Shown one piece after another: positions 54,851 to 64,000 of a DNA stretch of 64,000 nt. The position numbers and the translations under genes were made by a program. The first letter of the stretch is position 1. Every line of letters begins with the position of its first letter. Below the pieces are notes generated by a model that made no database searches, was not told where the DNA came from, and worked only from the letters and a program-made list of their open reading frames with translations. Source of the DNA: Hofstenia miamia (lineage: Eukaryota; Xenacoelomorpha; Acoela); contig SCFE01000064.1 of the NCBI GenBank assembly GCA_004352715.1, positions 590,948 to 654,947 on the forward strand, written 5' to 3'.

Positions 54851-57380
54851 ACACAGGTGGAAAACAAATAGATATCCAACTAATAATGCAATGGGAAGAA
54901 ATAGAGAACAATAATGCTTTTCTCAGGAGTACATGATATAGTGTGGCTAGACATATGAAAAAAGACCACTGATACTATGATGTATCTAAACTAATCAAAA
55001 TAATCACAATGATCAGAATGAATAAGAATAACTCAAAATATGTAACAGAGGAATGAAACATCCTCTACCAGGCCTTTGCCGCCATGTATTATTGTTAATG
55101 TTTATCACTTGATTAATGGCAAAAAGGATTTACTAATTGAATAAACTGCTAACAGGTTCCTCTTCTTTTAGCTAGTTATGCTAACTGTATAATAACCATC
55201 ACTGTTTAGGTGATGAAGCCATGCAGTGGATTCTCTGATTTACTAACTGTGGGCTACTGCCTGAAGCCGATCTCCACACAACATATAAACTAGGTGAGAA
55301 TGAATTTGAGTTTGATACTTTCAATTCAACTAATATTTCCCCATGTCAGTTATAATTTAGGAATTATGATAAATTCTATACAGAATTTGTAAGAAATAAT
55401 TTTAGTCTCAGTGACTTTTAAAATGGTAAATTTATTAATCTTATATAATATAATTGTGTTTGATTTATCTAAACAAAAATGCTATCAATGTACTTTACAA
55501 GGAGCTTGACCAGATCAATTTAAATTCTATGCATTGATTACATATCAACAGGACATATTTGTGAATACAACAGTGTGACATAATCCATCAACTATCATGT
55601 GTGGTCAAGATGAGAGAAAAGGATGAAGGAAACAAAGACTAAAAATATTTATAATGATTCTAATGATTTAAATGTAAACACATGATAGGATTGATTATTT
55701 CATTTTGTAAAACATTTTGTGCAATTAGATTTAAAATTATGCTCAACAGTATTTGACAAAATGTTAGATGGTCAAACAGCATAGCCAAATTAATGCTGAA
55801 GTTGCGTAATTGTAGCAGAAATATTAAACGAGGGAAAAACTGTAAACAAGAAAGATTAACAGGTACTAGTCGAGTATTTAGTTGTTTATTACCAAGTGCT
55901 ATAAATATACTTGAAGTGATGTAATTATTGATGAGCAAATTTATGTTGGATTTACTTTTCTCTTGTCAGGTTATTTTGTATTATTATGGAAAGCTAAACA
56001 TTTACAAGCTAGGGTAATTGTAGGGTGGTTCCCACATCCAGTTAATGGTATGCTGGAGCAGCCTCCTAATAGCTATTCCACAGCAGGGAGGGCAACACCT
56101 GTAGTTACCTTGTGTGCTCTTAGGTTACAGATAGGTGTAGGAGTTTTTTATCACTATAGCTTTCCTAATCCTCATTGCTTGCCAGTTATTATGATTGCAA
56201 TGATTATGTTTTACATGTTAACTTTCCCATTAATGAATTTCAGTTATTTATCATGGTATAGGATGATCAGTGATTTAAGGCTATTTATATTTAGATGGTT
56301 ATTTAGATTGTATCTTTATATTTTATTTCATATCAATTGTTTACTGATTACAACATGTTGCTCATTGTTTCCTATGGTAGACCTTTGGCTGACTCAAGTC
56401 CATATCTTTCTACAGGTGGCATTGATTGTTTACATGTAGTGAGGACTATTAATTATTTCTATATATGTAGGGTTATTACATGTAAGGCTCAATAATAAGC
56501 TACTAAAGCATCCTGGTTGTATTACTTCATTTCTTACATCAATTCATAACAACAAAAACAATCAATGCACTAAATTCTTAAGTAGTTGCAAATCCCATCA
56601 CACTGAGTTCACTATTCACATACCAATTCCTTTGACAGTTTCCACTTTACAACAGCAGCTCCATTTGTAGATGCAGCTGGTTTATGAGTTCCTGGATGTG
56701 CATGTCTACCTTTGAGTGTTGATCCTGTCTTCCACCCTCTCTGTTTTACCTAAATAAATTGGAGTACTTTAGGCAGCTAAAAGGGCTCACGCATATTAAG
56801 TTAAGTTAATAAACAAACACTTATTGTAAAGGAGAGAATTAGAAAAGCACCAACTCTGCCTATTGTTTTATCTGAGAAAAGTAATAGTTTTTCTACGAGT
56901 TATGCACCAATGACGGATTGGCCTGAATCTACACTAACTGTATACATAACCTAATGGGTCTACAATTTGGGCTGGATAGTCAAAAGACCTCCAGGAGCTA
57001 CATGTCACCCTGTGCTAGAGAAAGCACTCCCAAATTGTCACCAAACTTAAGCAATAGTTTTCATATCAATATAATAGAAAAAGAAAAAATACAATGGTAA
57101 AATGGCAGTTGAGAGTAGATAAAATCTATTTATTGTTATCTAGAAGTTTCTCAGTTTTATACAAAAATTGCATTTATTACCTGCCTTTGTTTACAAAAAG
57201 AGTTGTCTACATAGTTCAATCATGCTTAATTGTTCATTCCCTCATAAATTCAATTTGAGCAATAAAGTAATAAGCACCACTGAGGGGTCAGCAAACTAAT
57301 GTTAGCAACCTAATACAAAATAAAATCAATAAGTCATAAAGAAATATCACAAAAAGTCCCTGAGTGACTCTACACCCCCC
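54851..57380. other. probable gypsy 3' flank; no secure gene
   Basis: AT-rich, with a SINE-like copy at 55061-55281. A 158-codon plus ORF at 55963-56439 is hydrophobic and unsupported. On minus, GGGGGGTG at about 57378 could be the polypurine tract before a 3' LTR, but no LTR pair could be matched by eye. Confidence 0.4.
55061..55281 (-). repeat. SINE-like dispersed repeat, copy 2
   Basis: Complement matches 6205-6430: GTGGAGATCGGCTTC, GCAGTAGCCCACA, TCACCTAAACA, AGTAAATCCT, AATAATACA, in the same order with spacing changes. Lacks the 5' head of copy 1. Confidence 0.55.
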
Positions 57381-57389
57381 TTGCTCAAA

Positions 57390-57578
57390 TTAATTTTCAG
57401 ACAACAACTGGAGGGCGGGCCCAGACATGATGTTTTGGGTGGCTGTAATCATCTTCACTGCTAACTCACCTTCCCAAGTTTGAACTTCAGCATACTGTGG
57501 CTCTCTCATGATTTGCATTAACACTAATCTTTGTGTGACCACTTCATCCTTGAGTTGTAGGAACCTAATCTTTGGCAT
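57390..57578 (-). CDS. small ORF near gypsy 3' end, unrecognised
   Basis: 62 codons, ATG at 57578, ending just before a G-rich tract. Mixed composition ('FLQLKDEVVTQRLVLMQIMR'), no known domain. May be the end of the extra ORF of the gypsy element. Confidence 0.35.
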   Translation of the reverse strand: MPKIRFLQLKDEVVTQRLVLMQIMREPQYAEVQTWEGELAVKMITATQNIMSGPALQLLSEN

Positions 57579-57764
57579 TTTGGAGCTGACAGGGCATATG
57601 GATCTGTCACTTCTAGAGTTTGCGCTTGGAGTATGACGTCAATTATAAGTTTCTGATCAACAGCCAATCAATGTGATGGAACTTCTTGGCATAACAATAC
57701 ATCTGTGTAAAGAAGACTAGTTATTGGTAATTGGCTAATGACATACAGTGTGAGGGGGAGGTAA

Positions 57765-58415
57765 TTAACTTTGGAGAAGATTGTGAAGTTCTCCATTCAG
57801 AAATTGTAAATTTTCGATTGCTTCCAGTACTGTCTCCTCGTATTCATCTCTTAATATCATCATGAGGCGTATGCCTTCCACCTTAGCTATGTGAAATGCT
57901 ATTTTGATTTGTTCCATGATTGCTTCCATCTGGATTTCGTGTACTCTTAAAAAGTATAGTACAAGAAGGTTGTTGAAATCAATGTTAACACATTCAGAAC
58001 TGTTGATGGTTTTTCCACTGTTTGGGAACTGACATAAATTGTATATGTTAAAATCATCATTGAAAAACATGTGCACTGTGCTGTGCCAGTAAAGGCAGCT
58101 AATTCCCTCCAACATCCTTGAATCATAACAGATGATTGTGTTGATTTTTGGGCAGCAAGCAGCATCTATCACAAATGGAATTATGTCTATTGAACAATTC
58201 ATTTCACAACCATTATACATTTGGCAGAGTTGGTTTTTCATTTCTTCTGAGATGTTATAATGTGTGATAGCAGTGGCTTTTCTAGTGGCTATATAGTATG
58301 GGTGTAAAGTTTCATCACCAACTTTGGACATCTTCTTTCTTCTTTCTTCTGTTTTCTGTGACCTGACAGTGGAAGGTCCTGCTGAGGAGGTCACAGAGGC
58401 TATTGAGTCACTCAA
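57765..58415 (-). CDS. extra ORF 3' of gypsy pol, 216 codons, function unknown
   Basis: Intact ATG-to-stop frame on minus, downstream of integrase. A hydrophilic Ser/Thr-rich and basic N-terminus ('TEERRKKMSKVGDE'), then a mixed alpha/beta-like body with several Cys ('NGCEMNCSIDIIPFV', 'AACCPKIN'). No signal peptide, no transmembrane anchor and no envelope features, so it is not an obvious env gene. Family not recognised. Its intactness beside broken gag and pol is unusual. Confidence 0.5.
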   Translation of the reverse strand: MSDSIASVTSSAGPSTVRSQKTEERRKKMSKVGDETLHPYYIATRKATAITHYNISEEMKNQLCQMYNGCEMNCSIDIIPFVIDAACCPKINTIICYDSRMLEGISCLYWHSTVHMFFNDDFNIYNLCQFPNSGKTINSSECVNIDFNNLLVLYFLRVHEIQMEAIMEQIKIAFHIAKVEGIRLMMILRDEYEETVLEAIENLQFLNGELHNLLQS

Positions 58416-58608
58416 ATGGGGGTGTTTACAATTTGTAACTCACTAAAGGGTAATCTAGATTTAAGAGTTTTTTCTGAAGGGGTGGCCAGCTCCTCTTGTG
58501 CACGTGGGGATATGTGTTTCTCCACATAGGGGCAAGATGTTGAGGGTGTCATCATGGTTGCTCTCTCCTCTCTGAATTGTGGAGCTACGTTTTGCCCACA
58601 TGGGATCA

Positions 58609-58854
58609 GATTCTCTTCAGCACCGTCATGGCATCCTNNNNNNNNNNNNNNNNNNNNNNNNNNNNNNNNNNNNNNNNNNNNNNNNNNNNNNNNNNNNNNN
58701 NNNNNNNNNNNNNNNNNNNNNNNNNNNNNNNNNNNNNNNNNNNNNNNNNNNNNNNNNNNNNNNNNNNNNNNNNNNNNNNNNNNNNNNNNNNNNNNNNNNN
58801 NNNNNNNNNNNNNNNNNNNNNNNNNAGATTCTCTTCAGCACCGTCATGGCATCC
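58609..58854. repeat. 29-bp gap-edge duplication around 188 Ns
   Basis: AGATTCTCTTCAGCACCGTC and the following nine bases occur both at 58609-58637 and 58826-58854. The Ns at 58638-58825 probably replace a negative gap. Confidence 0.85.
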
Positions 58855-59028
58855 TCTTTTCCTGTTGCGTGCCTCAACAAGTGGAGATATGTGTCTCCCT
58901 TGCCTAGATGAGGCTTCTCAATTAGTGTGGCTACCTTCCATCCTCCTTCTCACTCAATGACAGGATGGTGGAGCTGGCAACTCACGTTTTTGGCTGTTCA
59001 TATGCATTCCTAAATGGAGTGATAAGAT

Positions 59029-59361
59029 TTAAATCCCAAATGTTGGGATCATAAGTATGTTAGTTCTTGCCCTTCTTTGGGGGAGCGTACATGACTCTAA
59101 GTTGTCAGATTTACTATTATCATAAGGATTATTGGTGTCAGAAAAATCATCCTCAGAAAAATTGGTTAAATTCTCATATTTTTCATATGTATTGACACCA
59201 TTATCCACTAATGTGAACTTGTTATTATCATCTATTATGACATTCTCTATATCCTTGATTGCTTGTTTGAGCTGCTGAAAGTGTACCGTTTTACTGTTAT
59301 TTAAAGTGTAAGTGTTATGGTCAAGCACAAACTCGGTTGCCACACCTGTGTGGCTCTCCAT
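59029..59361 (-). pseudogene. gypsy integrase C-terminal region
   Basis: 110-codon frame continuing the integrase from the same strand ('VATEFVLDHNTYTLNNSKTV', acidic 'NFSEDDFSDTNNPYD' tail). Separated from the catalytic core by a frameshift near 59.45 kb. Confidence 0.6.
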
Positions 59362-59455
59362 ATAACTTTTTGTTAAAGGTCTTTTTCTGCCATATACTGG
59401 ACTGATTTGTGTTGTGGCAGATGGTAAGGTGGATTTGTTGCATGTCTTGCATTAA

Positions 59456-60180
59456 TCAGTTAACATAAAGTTCTGTACTTTTCTCCACATAATTTGGAAA
59501 CATCATCATTAAGGAGGTTGTGGCTTTGTGATTGGACATTGCTTTAAAAGGGCTCATGCCCATAGTCATGTGCACAGATGTGTTATAAAAATATTCTACG
59601 CATTTGATAATGCATTTCCATTCCTTTCTGGCAACTTGAACTAATTTTATCAGGGTTTGATTCAGGCATTCCACTATGCCATTTGCTTGATGATGATAGG
59701 CAGTGGTTAATTCGTGGATGATTTCCAATTCTTTCATCAAGGCATGGAGGAGTTTGCTCTTGAATTGAGGGCCCTGATCAGAGACTAATTTTTGTATGGG
59801 TCCATACTTCAACACCCACTCTTTAACTATTTTTTCTGCTACCTTTTCTGCTGTGGTACTGCTTAAGGGAATCATGTGGGTGAATTTCGTAAAGTGATTG
59901 ACCATGACAAGGATGTACTGGAACCTGTCATCATCTCATGATAGCTGTTTGAGGTCAACATGCACAAGTTTCTTCAGACTGTCCGTCACTTGAGACTCAA
60001 GCTTGGCTCTCTGCTGGGGGAAGTGGTTGGCATTGTGCAAAAGGCATTTCTCACATTTATTGATTACATTGGTAACAGCTGCTCTCATGCTGATGGTAAT
60101 GTATCTGGAGTTAAAGTTCTTTTCAGTCTGAAGTATGCCTAAATGTCCCCTTTCATGGACTCTGTGGACAAGATCCCTCT
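59456..60180 (-). pseudogene. Ty3/gypsy integrase, H2C2 finger and catalytic core
   Basis: From 60180 down: zinc-binding region 'VHRVHERGHLG' ... 'CEKCLLHN' (H-H-C-C), then 'KKLVHVDLKQLS', a stop codon near 59937, and the core 59905-59456 with 'VSDQGPQFKSKL' (second Asp), 'TTAYHHQANGIVECLNQTL' (Glu) and 'YNTSVHMTMGMSPF'. The first Asp is in 'HVDLKQ'. DDE residues remain but the premature stop splits the protein. Confidence 0.88.
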
Positions 60181-60588
60181 TAAAATATTTGGGAATAGTG
60201 AGTTGGTTGTTATTTTGACTCTTAGCATACAGTAGTAGCAGTTAAAGTACTGATTCACCTCCAGAGGAGTGGGAAAATAGGGATCCTTCATTCTTTTCAT
60301 GATTTGATCTAAGACCCAATCACAGCATTGATGATGCATTATCTCCTCTTCTGAAATCTCCTCTCATACAATTATGGTGAAGATAGGTTTGCCATTGTGA
60401 TCTGTGTTGATCTCTGGGATTAGCTGATATTCAGTATGAGGAATGAAAGAGAACAGAACCTTTTCCCCATTGGGCTTCTTGAGGTCTCTCTCATAGCTAG
60501 GTAATGCTGTCCAGTAGTCAGTGTTTAGATGGAGTCGACCAGGGCAGTGCCAGAATGAAAATGCAATGTCATTGAGGTTCTTGATCCA

Positions 60589-61315
60589 TCAAGCAACAAT
60601 GTTGGATTTGTCACCACTAAATTTCTTAAGCCATGCAAGGGCACTGTTGTCAGTGTGCATGATGAATTTACATCCCAAGATGAAGTATCGGAATTTCTTC
60701 AATAACTCGACTAAGGCGAGCATCTCACATTTTGTTGCTCCATAATTTCTTTCTGAAGCTTGGAGTTTCCTGCTGAAATATTGGACAGGGCTTTTGATTC
60801 TGTTGATGTCTTGGCTCAGGATTCCACTGATAGCTATGGTACTGGCATCACAGTTGATGATAAAGTCTTTTGTGTAATCAGGAGTGTTTAATGATGGTAT
60901 TTTCTTGAGCTCACTCTTAATACCTTCCAATGCTTCTTGCTCTTGCCAAGTCCACTTGAACTCAACGGACTTTTTGAGTAAGTTAGAGATGGTTTTGGTC
61001 TTCTCTGCCAAGTCTGGAAGGAACATGCCATAAAAATTAAGAAACCCCATCAGGCATTGCACATCTCAACAGCTTTGTAGCATTTCAATCTTTTCTAGAA
61101 ACTCCCTTGCCTTGTTTTTTATTGAGATTTTTCCTGGTTCAACAACTTGTCTGTGCCAAAGAACACTTGTTCCTGTTAACTTTTAAGCCTGCTCTCTGTA
61201 GTAGATCTAGTGTGTGGCCAAGCTTATCCAGGTGTTCCTCAAAGGTGTTGCTGGCAACTAGGATACCATTGATGTAAGCTGATATGCCATGTTCAAGGAT
61301 GTTGGCATTGTCTTT
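60589..61315 (-). pseudogene. gypsy RT C-terminus and RNase H
   Basis: Begins at a single N (61316), with the same 34 nt that end the plus-strand RT at 53817-53850. RT thumb and connection ('GFLNFYGMFLPDLAEKTK', 'FKWTWQEQEALEGIKSEL'), then RNase H ('FIINCDASTIAISGILSQ', 'RNYGATKCEMLALVELLKKF', 'MHTDNSALAWL') with the D-E-D acidic residues visible. 60340-60588 continues the tether toward integrase in broken frames. Confidence 0.88.
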
Positions 61316-61316
61316 N

Positions 61317-64000
61317 TATCTTTTGTTAAATTATTGGATCTCTTAAATATGCAAATTAGCTAAATAATATATGTGGCAATGTTGGTGAATAAGTTGGTGA
61401 TTGAAGTAAACAATGTTGTATCACATCTATTGATGTATTTTTATATCTAATCTATTAATAATTATTTTCTATTCACAACAATGAAGAGTGATAATTGGAG
61501 CCTTAACAAAAATGGAATTAGCAATTTACTATTAGATGCCACCAAATGTGATTGATAGAAAAATCAGTTTTGTTTATTAATTTAAAACACTATTTGACTA
61601 ATTATATTTCTAATGTCCAAGCTGTTTGAAGAAGGAAGTCAAAACCACCAATGATCAAAGGAGAAGGTTGCAGTTATTTGCTGGATAGATTATTGGAGTA
61701 CAATTAAGAAGCAATGTAATTTGATTATTAAACTACTCTACATTATTTATTTAAACCAGAACATTAATACAAACATATTAACTAAATGTGTAACAATGGT
61801 AAAGTCTTGAGTACTTACTACACAAATAAATTGTGAATTCACTGAGAGTGCATGAGGATGACTCCTCTGCCTACTAGACATTGGTTTGGTAAAAGCCAGT
61901 TAATTAGCAGTGGAGAAGAGAAATTTTAATCAATGAATGAAATGCATTATATCAAAAGCCCTATTCATACACTGAGCCCTATGTTAAAGATATGCTAGCT
62001 GAGCTGCACCACTTTAACTAACTTGAGACAGTTGAGAAAATCATAATTTAAATAAAGTAATGTCAAAAGATAAAATTTAATCCAAATTTACTTTCAAGAC
62101 AACAAATGAATATTAACACACATATTTATATGAACAAAGTTGGTAAAAATAAACAATAACATACTGTTGCTAAAATGAGTAAATAGAATAACAGGTTCTG
62201 CACAGTAGCCTACAAGAGTCAGAAATTATTGTGTAAATATGTAGAAATACTAAAACTAAAATTGAACTGTTTACAAATGCTAAATCCATTTAAATATAAA
62301 TTGAGCATTGTAATTAACAAATTTCATATTACTAATGTTGAAATTTAAATTAATTGATAATGCAGTTATGCTACACCCCTTCTCTAAACTGGGCTATTTT
62401 CTCCATGATTTCTACAGTATCTGGTTTGATTAGTGCTTGGTGTACAAAGTTGATGGCTCAGGGATTATTCCAAAATAGTAGGTCAGCATGCTCCATGTAT
62501 TGTGTAGCATAGCAGAGAGTTCTAATTGAGTGCCTACTTTCTATGTGAAATTGTAGAATTTTGGTTTTTCCATAAGTTGTGATGTACCAATAGAGTTGTT
62601 TAAATTACTCAATTTCCTGGTGAAGATATTGTAAAATTTAAGATAAAGGCATAAGCCCTTGATAGTGATTAGAAAAGTCATTTTTACATCAATATCAGAT
62701 GGGTCTGATTCATTTTCAGTGATTTTTATTTCTGGGTAGAAGAATGTAATGAAGCTCAACAAGTTTGAGTGATTCTTTACTTGGTTGAAGAAGATTGATA
62801 TTGTAAATCACTTGGGGCCTCTTTTATTTTTATTTTCAATTTACAGGCACTCTCAAAGTAATTTGGTGCTATTCTGTTAATTAATTGTTAATTTTGATAA
62901 TTTTGTGATTATTTTGAACCTAAGTTTCAAACTCAATGATTGTCCCCTCAGAGCTTTTGTATTATGTTTAATTGCTCAGTTAATCTGCAAGGAAAACTAA
63001 CTTTTGTAAAGAACGGTAAATATTTACCTACTTTTTGTATAAATAGGGCATATGATTGTAAGCAAATGCAAAATAAATTTCATTCTTGCTGGATACCATT
63101 TGCTTTTCATTTTTATTATATTTCATTAACCATTTTAGCTCTGGTATGAATTTTATAATAATGAAATTGTAAGATCTGGTGATAATGTAGGAGAACTCCA
63201 CTGTGCCTGGGGTGATAACTTGCACCTTGACAGGTGTGAGCCTATATTGTGGTCACTTTAGGGCTACATATAGGGATAGGAAATTAGAGAACTACTATCT
63301 ATTGATTGAACATGCACAAATTAAAACACACCTCAAATACTGTATATTATGCTGTTGGCAAACATGAATACATGGTAACTAAACATTTATTAATATCTTA
63401 TTACATGAGCTGAGAAGATAAACCTGGAGAAAAATTATTTGTATTGAGCTAGAAATTACAACTTGAGACACACAATTAGCACCTTGGATTTGTAAGGATG
63501 GATTCTAAAGACTTGGCTTTGGTGTGATGCCATGTGAATTGGTCACTACTTTAACCATCTTGGAATTACTTTTCTTTTCTACAATGAAATTGGTGAATTA
63601 CCAATCTTCTATTGTTTTGTTAGAGCATGGGATGCTCTTGGCAATGGTAATCTTCTGCAACCTTCGTACTGCTTGAGCTGCTAGAAGCACCCTGTGATTC
63701 TACATGGTGACCCTGACGTGATTCTTGTACATTCTGGAGTGTCAGTAAAGATGTCTATTGTTAACCATTTCTTCAGTCATTTGATCTGGGTCTGAGACAT
63801 TAGCTCTCATTATTGTGATAATTTCTACATGTTTAGCAGTATTATATATTGAGGTGTTTTATGGATTAGATTACATTACATGAGGTCTCCTTTACCAGAG
63901 AAAAGGGTTAGCATTTTTGTCTTGGTAACCATTGATATAATCAAGTTGTTTAGCAATAGGTTTAACATTGTGATATATATGTTCCAGTGGTACATGTCCA
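61317..64000. other. AT-rich, no identified gene
   Basis: 61317-62370: nothing recognised. 62380-62762 on minus has open pieces ('IDVKMTFLITIKGLCLYLKF', then in another frame 'MEHADLLFWNNP' and 'PDTVEIMEKIAQFREGV') that read like a degraded protein, followed by GGGGTGTAG at about 62372, resembling the end at 57378. 63.5-64.0 kb: scattered short frames only. No domain could be named. Confidence 0.35.

Noticed and set aside
55963-56439. 158-codon hydrophobic plus-strand ORF, possible membrane protein
   Set aside because: Bulk hydrophobic and aromatic composition expected from AT-rich noncoding DNA; no topology or motif support; opposite strand to the probable gypsy 3' region.
57765-58415. Envelope gene of an endogenous retrovirus
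   Set aside because: No signal peptide, no cleavage site and no transmembrane segment; kept only as an ORF of unknown function.
62541-62762. Argonaute PAZ-like similarity in the minus frame
   Set aside because: Rests on a few hydrophobic positions ('LKFYNIFTRKL'); no diagnostic motif and frames break immediately.

Overview
This is an AT-rich animal (metazoan) genomic window, not a prokaryotic one. It holds a spliced VPS26 gene with GT-AG introns. The rest is dominated by decayed retrotransposons (CR1-like, I/Jockey-like and other LINEs, Penelope-like elements, one Ty3/gypsy family), Tc1/mariner, hAT, piggyBac-like and Harbinger-like DNA elements, AT microsatellites and scaffold gaps. Domain content points to an invertebrate; the species cannot be named from the sequence.

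Layout. 0.3-1.8 kb: minus-strand CR1-like LINE. 1.9-2.7 kb: gap plus aberrant homopolymer sequence. 2.9-8.6 kb: plus-strand LINE reverse transcriptase (RT) remnants, an unrecognised 107-codon ORF and a SINE-like repeat that recurs inverted at 55 kb. 12.1-14.5 kb: minus-strand LINE broken by a Penelope-like element with a GIY-YIG nuclease and by a MITE, and bounded by an 18-bp minisatellite. 15-23 kb: LINE remnants, a piggyBac-like MITE, a 678-bp duplicated block, and candidate unrecognised exons. 23.3-38.4 kb: VPS26 on the minus strand in four coding exons (331 codons), whose introns hold a Penelope fragment, a mariner with broken transposase, two MITEs with Tc1/mariner-like ends, an I/Jockey-like LINE, two hAT MITEs and nested foldback elements. 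39.6-47.3 kb: candidate exons upstream of VPS26, two copies of one LINE 3' end, a LINE with a perfect 2A-like motif split by a piggyBac-like MITE, a LINE esterase-domain fragment and a mariner tail. 47.9-49.5 kb: the best preserved LINE, with PHD-finger ORF1 and AP-endonuclease ORF2 in one frame separated by a single TGA. 50.7-61.3 kb: gypsy gag, protease and RT on plus, then RNase H, integrase and an extra ORF of the same family on minus. The facing edges share 34 nt, so this is probably one element broken and partly inverted in the assembly. 61.3-64 kb: nothing securely identified.

How it works together: the only host gene recognised with confidence is VPS26, the arrestin-fold subunit of the retromer cargo complex. 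Everything else recognised is mobile DNA, mostly dead. Points deserving attention are the LINE TGA-CTA junction, the 2A-like motifs, the hammerhead-like core beside the Penelope ORF, several MITEs with visible target duplications, and assembly artefacts at gap edges.
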